A stretch of 64,000 nucleotides of DNA from positions 1 through 64,000 of the forward strand of contig NZ_CBCRXM010000009.1 of the NCBI RefSeq assembly GCF_965137005.1. Direction: 5' to 3'. Within the stretch, counting starts at the first letter, position 1. Each line of letters starts with the position of its first letter. The notes beneath the pieces are model-generated. The model was given only the letters and a program-made list of their open reading frames with translations, was not told where the DNA came from and did not search any database. A program made the position numbers and the translations under genes. The DNA is from Sphingomonas_O antarctica (lineage in GTDB: Bacteria > Pseudomonadota > Alphaproteobacteria > Sphingomonadales > Sphingomonadaceae). This document shows positions 52,771-61,030 of this stretch, one piece after another.

Positions 52771-54689
52771 GCGTACGCCGTGCGGATATGATAGGCCCGC
52801 GAGCGGCTACGGCGCCCGATCAGCGACAGGACGCCGCCGATGGCGATCATCGCGCCGCCGAGCCAGATCAGCGTGACCATCGGTTTCCACCACAAGCGCA
52901 ACTGCCAGCGGCCGGTGCCGTCGCCCTTGCCGAGAACGAGGTAGAGCTGGCCGTCGAGCCGCGTGGCAATGGCGGCTTCGGTCGTCTCGGTCGGGGGGTC
53001 GGAGAACATCCGGGCTTGCGGCTTCAGGGTGAAAGGCGTGCCCGACCCGCGCCGTGCCTCGAGGCTCGCTTCGAGCGCGGTCCAGTTTGGCCCCGCGACC
53101 GGTTCGATCCCCGCGAGTTTTACGGTGTACGGCCCGACCGTGGTTTCGTCACCGATCCGCGCGGCGATCAGGCGTTCCTTGATGAACGCGCGTTCGGTGC
53201 TCATCCCGGCAAGACTGACGGCGATACCCAGATGCGCGATGACCATGCCCCAGGTGAACAGCGGCGTGCGGCGCAGGTTGCGACCCCACAGCGGCGCAAC
53301 GCTCGCCACGCCGACGCCGATCGCCAGCACGAGGCCGAGGAACGGCAACCAACCGATCGGCGGCAGGAACAAGACTGCCCCCAATAACGCCAGCGCCGTG
53401 ACGAAGATCGGCAGCGCGGCACGGCGCACCATCACGCCGAAGTCATCGCGCCGCCAGCGCGCGAGCGGGCCAAAGCCCATGCCGATGACCATCAGCAACG
53501 CGATCGGCCCGGCGACGGCGTTGAAATAGGGTGGGCCGACCGAGACTTTGGTGCCCATGGCCTCGGTGACCAAGGGGTAAAGCGTGCCGATGAGGACGAT
53601 GCCGAGGATCGCCGACAGTGCGAGGTTGTTGGCCACGAGGAAGCCTTCGCGGCTGACCAGATCGAATTGCTGCCCTTCCTTCACGGTCGCGATGCGCGCG
53701 CCGAACAGCGCCAGTGCGCCGCCGATATACAGTACGAGCAGGATCAGCAGGAACGCCCCGCGCGTCGGATCGACCGCGAAACTGTGCACGCTGGTGAGAA
53801 TGCCCGAGCGGACCAGGAAGGTGCCGACCATGCTCATCGAGAATGCGACCACGGCGAGCATTACGGTCCAGGCGCGCAGACTGTCGCGCGTGGCAAGGAC
53901 ACTGACCGAATGGAGCAACGCGGTCGCCGCGAGCCACGGCATCAGCGAGGCGTTTTCGACCGGGTCCCAGAACCACCAGCCGCCCCAGCCCAGTTCGTAA
54001 TAGGCCCAATACGACCCGGCGGTGATGCCGAGCGTCAGGAAAATCCATGCGCCGAGCACCCACGGCCGCATCGCGCGGGCGAAATCGCGATTGACCTCCC
54101 GCGTCACCAGCGCGCCGACGGCAAAGCTGAACGCCACCGACATGCCGACATAGCCGATGTAAAGCGTCGGTGGGTGGAACGCCAAGCCGGGGTCCTGCAG
54201 CAGCGGGTTGAGCCCCTGTCCGTCCAGGGGCGCGGGCGTCAGGCGCGCGAACGGGTTCGATGCGAACAGGAGGAAGGCATAAAAGCCGAAGCTGATTGCC
54301 GCCTGGGCCGACAGCGTCGCGGCGAACATCCGGTCGCTAACCGAGCGTTCGAACAGCGCCACCGCCGCGCCGGCGAGACCGAGGATGGTCACCCACAACA
54401 GCATCGAGCCTTCGTGATTGCCCCAAGTCCCCGAGAATTTGTACAGCCACGGCTTGGCCGAATGGCTGTTGGCGACGACCAGGGCGACCGACATGTCGGA
54501 GTTGAGGAAACAGCCGATCAACAGGCCCATCGCGACGGCGACGAATAGTCCCTGGACGACGGTGACCGCGCGCAGCGTACGCAACGCGCCGGCACTGCTG
54601 TCGCGGACCGCCTGTGCGCCCAGCGCGAACTGAAGCAGCGCCAATGTGGCCGCGAGCCACAGGGCGGCAAGACCAGCCTCTGGGATCAT
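52767..54689 (-). CDS. ccmF: Cytochrome c-type biogenesis protein CcmF
   Basis: Haem lyase subunit, 640 residues, with about fourteen membrane segments. The WWD haem domain is GWGGWWFWDPVENASLMPWL near residue 235. The N-terminal GNHEGSMLLWV and the NPFxR-like NPFARLTPAP are typical. It joins haem from CcmE to apocytochrome c. It overlaps ccmE and ccmG. Confidence 0.96.
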   Translation of the reverse strand: MIPEAGLAALWLAATLALLQFALGAQAVRDSSAGALRTLRAVTVVQGLFVAVAMGLLIGCFLNSDMSVALVVANSHSAKPWLYKFSGTWGNHEGSMLLWVTILGLAGAAVALFERSVSDRMFAATLSAQAAISFGFYAFLLFASNPFARLTPAPLDGQGLNPLLQDPGLAFHPPTLYIGYVGMSVAFSFAVGALVTREVNRDFARAMRPWVLGAWIFLTLGITAGSYWAYYELGWGGWWFWDPVENASLMPWLAATALLHSVSVLATRDSLRAWTVMLAVVAFSMSMVGTFLVRSGILTSVHSFAVDPTRGAFLLILLVLYIGGALALFGARIATVKEGQQFDLVSREGFLVANNLALSAILGIVLIGTLYPLVTEAMGTKVSVGPPYFNAVAGPIALLMVIGMGFGPLARWRRDDFGVMVRRAALPIFVTALALLGAVLFLPPIGWLPFLGLVLAIGVGVASVAPLWGRNLRRTPLFTWGMVIAHLGIAVSLAGMSTERAFIKERLIAARIGDETTVGPYTVKLAGIEPVAGPNWTALEASLEARRGSGTPFTLKPQARMFSDPPTETTEAAIATRLDGQLYLVLGKGDGTGRWQLRLWWKPMVTLIWLGGAMIAIGGVLSLIGRRSRSRAYHIRTAYA

Positions 54690-55117
54690 TTCGCGAGCGT
54701 CTTTGTCTCGTGCATCGCACCCGCCTGTTTCGGCGGCATGTAACGCTCGTCATGTTTGGCGAGGAGATTGGTCGCGACAAAAATGCCCTTGGCCATCGAT
54801 CCTTCGGCGACCACGCCCGCGCCTTCGCGGAACAGGTCGGGGGCGATGCCGCGGAACACCACCGGGACGCTGGCGCCCTCGTCATGCACGACAAAACGTT
54901 GCGTCACGCCGTCGGCGTCGTGTTTGAGACTGCCGACGGTGACCATCCCGCCCAGGCGCACGGCCTGTCCGTCGGCGACATGATCGCGCTGAATGTCGGT
55001 GGGCGCGTAGAAATAACTGACCTTGTCCTTGAGCGCGCTGAGCGACAGCAAGCCCGCGCCGACGACCGCGACCAACGCGGCGACGCCCAGCACCAGCCGT
55101 TGATTCTTGGGCTTCAT
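54686..55117 (-). CDS. ccmE: Cytochrome c-type biogenesis protein CcmE
   Basis: Haem chaperone of 143 residues. One N-terminal anchor (LVLGVAALVAVVGAGLLSL) is followed by a beta-barrel domain. The haem-binding histidine and its partner tyrosine are in LAKHDERYMPP. The start MKPKNQRLVLGV is chosen over an upstream ATG that would include a ccmD shadow. It overlaps ccmD by four bases. Confidence 0.96.
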   Translation of the reverse strand: MKPKNQRLVLGVAALVAVVGAGLLSLSALKDKVSYFYAPTDIQRDHVADGQAVRLGGMVTVGSLKHDADGVTQRFVVHDEGASVPVVFRGIAPDLFREGAGVVAEGSMAKGIFVATNLLAKHDERYMPPKQAGAMHETKTLAK

Positions 55118-55221
55118 TCGCCTTCCGCGCGGCGCATCGCCGTCCACGCCCAGACCACCAGCACGGCGGTGCCGCCCAGCGTCAGCGCGTACGCCGCCCA
55201 TACAAAGGCCCACTGATTCAC
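55114..55221 (-). CDS. ccmD: Haem exporter protein CcmD
   Basis: Tiny membrane protein of 35 residues: NQWAFVWAAYALTLGGTAVL, VVWAWTAMRRAEGE after a GTG start. One transmembrane helix with a basic/acidic C-terminus is the CcmD signature. The GTG overlaps the ccmC stop (GTGA), and its stop overlaps the ccmE start (ATGA). CcmD helps release holo-CcmE from CcmABC. Confidence 0.88.
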   Translation of the reverse strand: MNQWAFVWAAYALTLGGTAVLVVWAWTAMRRAEGE

Positions 55222-55934
55222 GCGCGCGCCATCCGTTCCAGCCGCGCTTCGCGCTTCGCCTGACCCAAGATCGCGCGCATCCGCATCAGCACGATGGCGC
55301 CGAACAACAGGCTGAACCCCAGCGTCGTCAGCCCCAGCGGCCATAGCAATTCGGGCGCGATGGCGCTCGACCGCAGGCCGATCGACGGCGGTTGGTGCAG
55401 CGAATTCCACCATGTCACGCTGAACTTGATGATCGGCAGGTTGATCGCCCCGACAATACCGAAAATCGCGGTTGCGGGCGACACGCTGGTGCGCTCCTCG
55501 CCCGCATCGGCCAGCGCGATGTAGGCGATATACATGAACAACAGCACGAGCATCGACGTCATCCGCCCGTCCCATTGCCACCAGGTACCCCAGGTCGGGC
55601 GACCCCAGATCGATCCGGTGGCGAGGCAGATCGCGGTGAACAGCGCGCCCGGCAACGCGACGGCGCGCGCCGCGACGCCCGACAGCGGATGTTTCCACAC
55701 CAATTGCATCAGGCTGGCGATGGCGATGCCGCTCCACCCCGCCATGCCCAGCCACGCGGCGGGCACATGAATGTACATGATGCGCACCGTGTCGCCCTGC
55801 TGATAATCGGGCGGCGTCACGAACAGGCCGGCGTAACAGCCCGCTGCGATCAGCAACGCGCCGATCAGCAGCAATGGCAGCGTCAGCGGCCGCGCGATGC
55901 GCAGGAATCGGGCAGGATTGGCAAATCGATGCAT
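55218..55934 (-). CDS. ccmC: Haem exporter permease CcmC
   Basis: Six-helix membrane protein of 238 residues with the WWD haem motif GRPTWGTWWQWDGRMTSMLV. Histidine ligands are in IMYIHVPAAWLG and VTWWNSLHQPPSI. It presents haem to CcmE. It is the first gene of ccmC-D-E-F-G-H-I here. The ccmA and ccmB transporter genes that usually precede it are not in the window. Confidence 0.96.
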   Translation of the reverse strand: MHRFANPARFLRIARPLTLPLLLIGALLIAAGCYAGLFVTPPDYQQGDTVRIMYIHVPAAWLGMAGWSGIAIASLMQLVWKHPLSGVAARAVALPGALFTAICLATGSIWGRPTWGTWWQWDGRMTSMLVLLFMYIAYIALADAGEERTSVSPATAIFGIVGAINLPIIKFSVTWWNSLHQPPSIGLRSSAIAPELLWPLGLTTLGFSLLFGAIVLMRMRAILGQAKREARLERMARA

Positions 55935-55967
55935 TGACGTCCCTCCCCTAAACCCGTGCGGCCTGGC

Positions 55968-57449
55968 TTACCACCAGCTCTCGGGCCGCGCGACGAATTC
56001 CGCGCGCTGTTCGATGGCGAGACATGCGTCGAGGACACCCTGTTCGTCCAGTGGCTTACCGATGATCTGGAGGCCCAGCGGCAATCCCTGCCCATCGAGC
56101 CCGCCCGGAACCGACATCGCGGGCAGCCCGGCCATCGACGACGGCACCGTGAACACGTCGTTGAGATACATCGCCAGCGGATCGCTAGACTTGTCGCCCA
56201 ATCCGAAAGCCGCGCTCGGCGCGGTCGGGGTTAGCAGGACGTCGCAGTGCGCCCACGCCTGCTCGAAATCGCGGGCGATCAGCGCGCGCACCTTCGATGC
56301 CTGCGTGAAATACGCGTCGTAAAACCCGGCCGACAGCACGTAAGTGCCGATCATGATGCGGCGTTTGACCTCGGGGCCGAAACCGGCGGCGCGCGTCGCG
56401 GCATACATGTCCTGCAGCCCCGCCCCCTCGGGCAGGTCGCGCAGACCGTACCGCACGCCGTCATACCGCGCGAGGTTGGACGAGGCTTCGGCGGGCGCGA
56501 CAATGTAATAGGCCGGCAGCGCATATTTGGTGTGCGGCAGCGAGACTTCGACAATTTCCGCCCCCGCGTCGCGCAGCCAGGCTATGCCCTGTTCCCACAA
56601 CGCGTCGATTTCGGGCGGCATGTTGTCCACCCGATATTCCTTGGGAATGCCGACGCGCTTGCCCGCCATGCTGCCGTTCAGGCTACCCGCCCAATCGGGC
56701 ACCGGCAAATCGAGCGAGGTTGCATCCTTGGGATCGAACCCGGCCATGCTGCCGAGCATGATCGCGCAATCGGTGACGTCGCGCGCCATCGATCCCGCCT
56801 GATCGAGCGACGAGGCGAACGCCACCACGCCCCAGCGCGAACAGCGTCCGTAAGTCGGCTTGATCCCCGAAATGCCGACAAAGGCGGCAGGCTGGCGGAT
56901 CGAGCCGCCAGTGTCGGTGCCGGTTGCACCGGGACACAGCCGCGCGCTGACCGCCGCGGCGCTGCCGCCCGACGAGCCGCCGGGGGTCAATGCGGTGTTG
57001 CCGCCATCGCTGCGCCGCCACGGCGAAATGACATTGCCGAACGCGCTGGTCTCGTTGGACGATCCCATCGCGAACTGATCCATGTTGAGCTTGCCGAGCA
57101 TTCCGGCACCTGCGGCCCACAGCTTGCCCGACACGGTGCTTTCATATTGCGGAGTGAAGCCCTCCAGGATGTGGCTCGCGGCGGTGGCGGGTACACCCTC
57201 GGTGCAGAACAAATCCTTCATACCGATCGGCACTCCGGACATCGGCTTGAGGTCGCCCGCGACGCGCGCTGCGTCCGCCGCATCCGCCGCAGCCAATGCG
57301 TGATCTGGGGTTTCCACCAGAAAGGCATTCAGCGATTTCGCCGCAGCCACCTTGGCGACGAACGCCTCCGCCACTTCGCGCGCGGTGAAGTCGCCCGCGG
57401 CGACACCATCGCGAATCTGCGCGATGCCCAATTCGGTAAGATCAGACAC
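55968..57449 (-). CDS. gatA: Aspartyl/glutamyl-tRNA amidotransferase subunit A
   Basis: Amidase of 493 residues that supplies ammonia for Gln-tRNA (and Asn-tRNA) formation. The amidase signature region is TPGGSSGGSAAAVSARL to GTDTGGSIRQPAAF, with the Ser-cisSer-Lys triad (Lys in GVPIGMKDLFCT). The start is a GTG at 57449, sharing a base with the gatC stop. The gatB gene is not in this window. Confidence 0.97.
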   Translation of the reverse strand: MSDLTELGIAQIRDGVAAGDFTAREVAEAFVAKVAAAKSLNAFLVETPDHALAAADAADAARVAGDLKPMSGVPIGMKDLFCTEGVPATAASHILEGFTPQYESTVSGKLWAAGAGMLGKLNMDQFAMGSSNETSAFGNVISPWRRSDGGNTALTPGGSSGGSAAAVSARLCPGATGTDTGGSIRQPAAFVGISGIKPTYGRCSRWGVVAFASSLDQAGSMARDVTDCAIMLGSMAGFDPKDATSLDLPVPDWAGSLNGSMAGKRVGIPKEYRVDNMPPEIDALWEQGIAWLRDAGAEIVEVSLPHTKYALPAYYIVAPAEASSNLARYDGVRYGLRDLPEGAGLQDMYAATRAAGFGPEVKRRIMIGTYVLSAGFYDAYFTQASKVRALIARDFEQAWAHCDVLLTPTAPSAAFGLGDKSSDPLAMYLNDVFTVPSSMAGLPAMSVPGGLDGQGLPLGLQIIGKPLDEQGVLDACLAIEQRAEFVARPESWW

Positions 57450-57736
57450 TATTCGATTACCTTGGGCACGCCGAAAAAGCCGTGCTCGGGCGCGGGCGCA
57501 TTGGCCAGCACCTTGTCGCGGACATTGCCGTCAGTGACGACATCGTCGCGCAGGCGCAGCGTATTCGGGATGACCGCGGTCATCGGTGCGACCTGCGACG
57601 TATCGACCTCTCCCAGCTGTTCGATCCAGCCAAGGATGTTGTTGAGCTCGGGCACCATCGCCTCGACCTCCGCGTCGCTCATCGCAATCCGCGCGAGGCC
57701 GGCGATCTTGCGTACTGTTGCGCTATCGACGGACAT
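57449..57736 (-). CDS. gatC: Aspartyl/glutamyl-tRNA amidotransferase subunit C
   Basis: Small clamp subunit of 95 residues. It starts MSVDSATVRKIAGLARIAMS and contains the family blocks ELNNILGWIEQLGEVD and RLRDDVVTDG. It stabilises GatA/GatB. An upstream in-frame ATG would add nine poorly conserved residues. The gatA start overlaps its stop by one base. Confidence 0.95.
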   Translation of the reverse strand: MSVDSATVRKIAGLARIAMSDAEVEAMVPELNNILGWIEQLGEVDTSQVAPMTAVIPNTLRLRDDVVTDGNVRDKVLANAPAPEHGFFGVPKVIE

Positions 57737-57786
57737 AAAGCGGGCGGGTAGCAGCGGCACCATCCGCCGACAACCGCAAGAGCATC

Positions 57787-58890
57787 ATGGCCCGCAAGTT
57801 CCTCTACATCATCGCCGCGATCATTTTTCTGATCATTGCCGGGCTGGTGACCTATCGCCTCGCCGGGCCGCAATTGATGCGCGCGGCGATGGTGCCCAGC
57901 GCGGACTTTCAGGCGCAGCCGCCGATGCCCGCCAATGACTGGGCCGATGCGAAGATGTGGCTGGCGCGGCCCGACATCCGCAACAATCCGTCTGAGTGGC
58001 TGCCCGACGGCTATCAGCCTGTCGCGCCGGGCAATGCGGCGGTGTTTTACGTTCACCCAACCAGTTATCTCGACCGATCGGCGTGGAATGCGCCGCTGGA
58101 CGACGCGACCGCCAACGACCGGGCGGCGCTGTTCGCGCGCGGGCAGGCGTCCGCGTTCAACGGCGTCGGCAAGGTCTGGGCGCCACGATACCGGCAGGCG
58201 ACGTTCGGCGCGTTCCTGAGCGGCCAGCGCGAAAGCCAGCTGGCGCTCGACGCCGCCTATCGTGACGTCGTCGCGGCGTGGGACGCGTTCCTGATCGCCA
58301 ATCCTTCCGGCCCGATCATCATCGCCGGACACAGCCAGGGCGCACTGCATATTGTCCGCCTGATCCACGACCGCATCGCCGGGCAGCCGGTCGCCAGCCG
58401 CATCGTCGCAGCTTATGCCATTGGCTGGCCAATCTCGGTCGAAGCAGATTTGCCCGTCCTCATCCCGGCCTGCGCCACCCGCAATGCGACCGGTTGCCTC
58501 GTCAGCTGGCAAAGTTTCGCCGAGCCCGCCGACCCGTCGCAGATCGTCGATTTGTTCGATCGCTCCCCCGGCTACACCGGGAAAACGCGGCAGGGCACAC
58601 GCATATTGTGCACCAACCCGCTAACCGGCACGCCGGGCGGCAGCGCCCCGCCGCAAGCAAATCTCGGCGCAGTCGTTCCGTCGAGCGATCTCAAATCGGG
58701 CAAGCTCGAGATCGGGACGATCGGCGCACGCTGTGACGATCGCGGGTTCCTGTTGATCGGCGCGCCGCCCGAAGGGTTCGGCACGTACGTCCTGCCCGGC
58801 AACAATTATCACGTGTTCGACTACAGCCTGTTCTGGTCGAACCTGCGCGCCGACGCGGCGATTCGCCTGGCGGCATTCGGCGCGAAGTGA
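57787..58890 (+). CDS. DUF3089 family alpha/beta-hydrolase
   Basis: Protein of 367 residues with an N-terminal membrane anchor or signal (FLYIIAAIIFLIIAGLVTY). The hydrolase nucleophile elbow is IIIAGHSQGALHIVRLIHD. The region AVFYVHPTSYLDRSAWNAPL is typical of DUF3089. Probably an exported or membrane-bound lipase/esterase-like enzyme, substrate unknown. It overlaps the ruvX start by GTGA and is divergent from gatC. Confidence 0.88.
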   Translation: MARKFLYIIAAIIFLIIAGLVTYRLAGPQLMRAAMVPSADFQAQPPMPANDWADAKMWLARPDIRNNPSEWLPDGYQPVAPGNAAVFYVHPTSYLDRSAWNAPLDDATANDRAALFARGQASAFNGVGKVWAPRYRQATFGAFLSGQRESQLALDAAYRDVVAAWDAFLIANPSGPIIIAGHSQGALHIVRLIHDRIAGQPVASRIVAAYAIGWPISVEADLPVLIPACATRNATGCLVSWQSFAEPADPSQIVDLFDRSPGYTGKTRQGTRILCTNPLTGTPGGSAPPQANLGAVVPSSDLKSGKLEIGTIGARCDDRGFLLIGAPPEGFGTYVLPGNNYHVFDYSLFWSNLRADAAIRLAAFGAK

Positions 58891-59345
58891 TTTCGGTCGA
58901 TCCCGCCGATTTCGTCGCGGCGTTGCCCGGCGGCGGGCGGTTGCTGGGGCTCGACGTCGGCACCACCGCGATCGGCACGGCATTGTGCGATGCCGGCTGG
59001 ATGATCGCATCCCCCGCCACGCTGATTACGCGCGGCAAATGGGGTGCGGACAAAGCCACGCTGGAAAAACTTATCGCACAGCAATCGGTGAAGGGACTCG
59101 TCGTCGGCCTGCCACTCAACCTCGACGGCAGCGATTCGCCGCGCACTCAGTCGGTTCGCGCCTTTGCCAAAAACCTCGCCGCGCTCGAAATGCCTATTTT
59201 CCTGTGGGACGAACGCTGGTCGACCGCGGCGGTGGAGCGGCAGATGATCGCCGCCGATATGAGCCGCAAGAAACGCGCCGCGACGATCGACAACGCCGCC
59301 GCCGCCTATATCCTGCAAGGCGCAATCGACCGCCTGACCCGCTGA
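58887..59345 (+). CDS. ruvX: Holliday junction resolvase RuvX (YqgF)
   Basis: RNase H-fold nuclease of 152 residues, implicated in Holliday junction cleavage and 16S rRNA processing. Key blocks are LLGLDVGTTAIGTALCDAG, LVVGLPLNLDGSDSPRTQ and FLWDERWSTAAVERQM, holding the catalytic Asp and Glu residues. The start is GTG at 58887 overlapping the upstream stop. Length is normal. Confidence 0.95.
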   Translation: MISVDPADFVAALPGGGRLLGLDVGTTAIGTALCDAGWMIASPATLITRGKWGADKATLEKLIAQQSVKGLVVGLPLNLDGSDSPRTQSVRAFAKNLAALEMPIFLWDERWSTAAVERQMIAADMSRKKRAATIDNAAAAYILQGAIDRLTR

Positions 59346-59447
59346 TGCCGCGAGTGAGTCCACGCTGACGCAAACCCGTCGTCAACACGCCCTTAACCCC
59401 GCCCCGCTACTAACGCCCTGGTCATTCATCGAAGGTTCGGGGGCATC

Positions 59448-60119
59448 GTGGTCGAGCAAGTTCAGCTTAAAACGCTTCCCCGGCCGCAGCCGCTCGATGC
59501 GCTGCTCGGCCTGGTCGAATATGAAGGGTCGGCGGGTCATGCGTTTTTTGCGCATGTCGTGCCGCAACGCTGTGCCGAATATCCGCGCAATCTGGCCGAT
59601 GCGATCCATTTCATGTGTTCCCTGCACGGTCGCCATCCGGGCGTGGTCGATCACGCCGCGTGGCGCGCCCGCGACGGCGAGGCACGCAATGCGCTCGAAG
59701 CGCTGGCCAACTGGTTTGATACCGAGCGTGCGTTGCTGACCCGGCTGGTCGTTGCGGTCGGCCCATTGCCCTCCACCCCCGCGCAGATGCAGAGCGAAAG
59801 CATCGTCATCGCGCAGCGCCATGCGCTCGAAATGCTCGCCAAGTCCGAACGGCCTGGCTGTGCCTCGGGCGCGACGATCGCGCTGGCGCTCGACTGGAGC
59901 CAGGTTCGCCCGTTGATCGATCAGGTCGCCGACCGACTGCTGGTCGCGGCGCCCGCCAATCCCCTCCCCGCAAATGCGGTGGCCCGGCTGGGCGACACCG
60001 TGCGCAGCGACGCCGAAGTTCGCGCCGCACAATTCGGTGCACAGCAATTGCTGGCCCAGCATCGCGGGCTGTGGGATCTGCTCGAAAGCCGCGCCGTGGC
60101 CCGAGCGGCAACGCTCTAA
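59448..60119 (+). CDS. Hypothetical protein (223 residues)
   Basis: Soluble, mostly helical protein beginning VEQVQLKTLPRPQPLDALLG with GTG at 59448. It is alanine-rich and has no signal peptide, membrane segment or motif I can name. Segments such as HAFFAHVVPQRCAEYPRNLA and HFMCSLHGRHPGVVDHA look conserved in composition (His, Cys, Asp), but I cannot assign a fold. It is followed by a hairpin and moxR on the same strand. Coding is supported by codon pattern and length. Confidence 0.78.
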   Translation: MVEQVQLKTLPRPQPLDALLGLVEYEGSAGHAFFAHVVPQRCAEYPRNLADAIHFMCSLHGRHPGVVDHAAWRARDGEARNALEALANWFDTERALLTRLVVAVGPLPSTPAQMQSESIVIAQRHALEMLAKSERPGCASGATIALALDWSQVRPLIDQVADRLLVAAPANPLPANAVARLGDTVRSDAEVRAAQFGAQQLLAQHRGLWDLLESRAVARAATL

Positions 60120-60150
60120 GGCTTGCTAGACGGCGGCCGCTCCGCCTAAC

Positions 60151-60176
60151 GCTTTCCCTTCACGTCAAGGGAAAGC
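60151..60176 (+). promoter_or_regulatory. Perfect hairpin covering the moxR ribosome-binding site
   Basis: GCTTTCCCTT, loop CACGTC, AAGGGAAAGC: ten perfect base pairs. The 3' arm carries AAGGGAAAG, the only ribosome-binding site, and ends two bases before the ATG at 60179. It may hold translation off until opened, or end upstream transcription; no U-tract. Confidence 0.55.
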
Positions 60177-60178
60177 CG

Positions 60179-61030
60179 ATGCGTTTCGAAGGCACCAGCG
60201 ATTATGTGGCGACCGACGACCTGAAGGTCGCGGTCAATGCGGCGGTGACGCTGCGCCGGCCGTTGCTCGTCAAGGGCGAGCCCGGCACCGGCAAAACCGT
60301 CCTCGCGCACGAAATCGCCAAGGCGGCCAACGCGCCGCTGATCGAATGGCACGTCAAATCGACGACCAAGGCGCATCAGGGCCTGTACGAATATGACGCG
60401 GTCGCCCGCCTCCGCGACGGCCAATTGGGCGACGAGCGTGTCCACGACATCGCCAATTACATTCGCAAAGGGAAATTGTGGGAGGCATTCACGTCGCCTC
60501 AGCTCCCAGTCCTGCTGATCGACGAGATCGACAAGGCCGACATCGAATTCCCCAACGACCTGTTGCAGGAACTCGATCGCATGTCTTTCGACGTGTATGA
60601 AACGCACGAGACGGTCACGGCGAAGGAACGCCCGATCGTCGTGATCACGTCCAACAACGAAAAGGAGTTGCCCGACGCGTTCCTGCGCCGGTGCTTCTTC
60701 CACTACATCAAATTCCCCGACCGCGACACGATGCAGGCGATCATCGACGTCCATTTTCCGGGCATCCAGAAAATCCTCGTCAACCGCGCGATGGACATCT
60801 TCTACGACGTCCGCGAGGTTCCCGGCCTGAAGAAAAAGCCCTCGACCAGCGAATTGCTCGACTGGCTCAAATTGCTGCTCGCGGAGGACATGCCGCTGGA
60901 AGTGCTCCAGTCGAAGGACCCGTCCAAGGCCATCCCCCCGCTCCACGGCGCGCTGCTCAAGAACGAGCAGGACGTCATGCTGTTCGAACGCCTCGCCTTC
61001 ATGGCCCGGCGACAGGGCGCGGCGCGTTAA
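60179..61030 (+). CDS. MoxR-family AAA+ ATPase
   Basis: ATPase of 283 residues. Walker A is KGEPGTGKTVLAHEIAKAA at residues 32-50 and Walker B is PVLLIDEIDKADIEFPNDLL. Sensor 1 is VVITSNNEKELPDAFLRRC. MoxR ATPases work with VWA-domain partners as chaperones for metal-cofactor insertion or protein-complex maturation. The likely partner is at 62518, unusually separated by an opposite-strand gene. The start is fixed by MRFEGTSDYVATDDL. Its stop overlaps the next convergent gene by TTAA. Confidence 0.92.
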   Translation: MRFEGTSDYVATDDLKVAVNAAVTLRRPLLVKGEPGTGKTVLAHEIAKAANAPLIEWHVKSTTKAHQGLYEYDAVARLRDGQLGDERVHDIANYIRKGKLWEAFTSPQLPVLLIDEIDKADIEFPNDLLQELDRMSFDVYETHETVTAKERPIVVITSNNEKELPDAFLRRCFFHYIKFPDRDTMQAIIDVHFPGIQKILVNRAMDIFYDVREVPGLKKKPSTSELLDWLKLLLAEDMPLEVLQSKDPSKAIPPLHGALLKNEQDVMLFERLAFMARRQGAAR

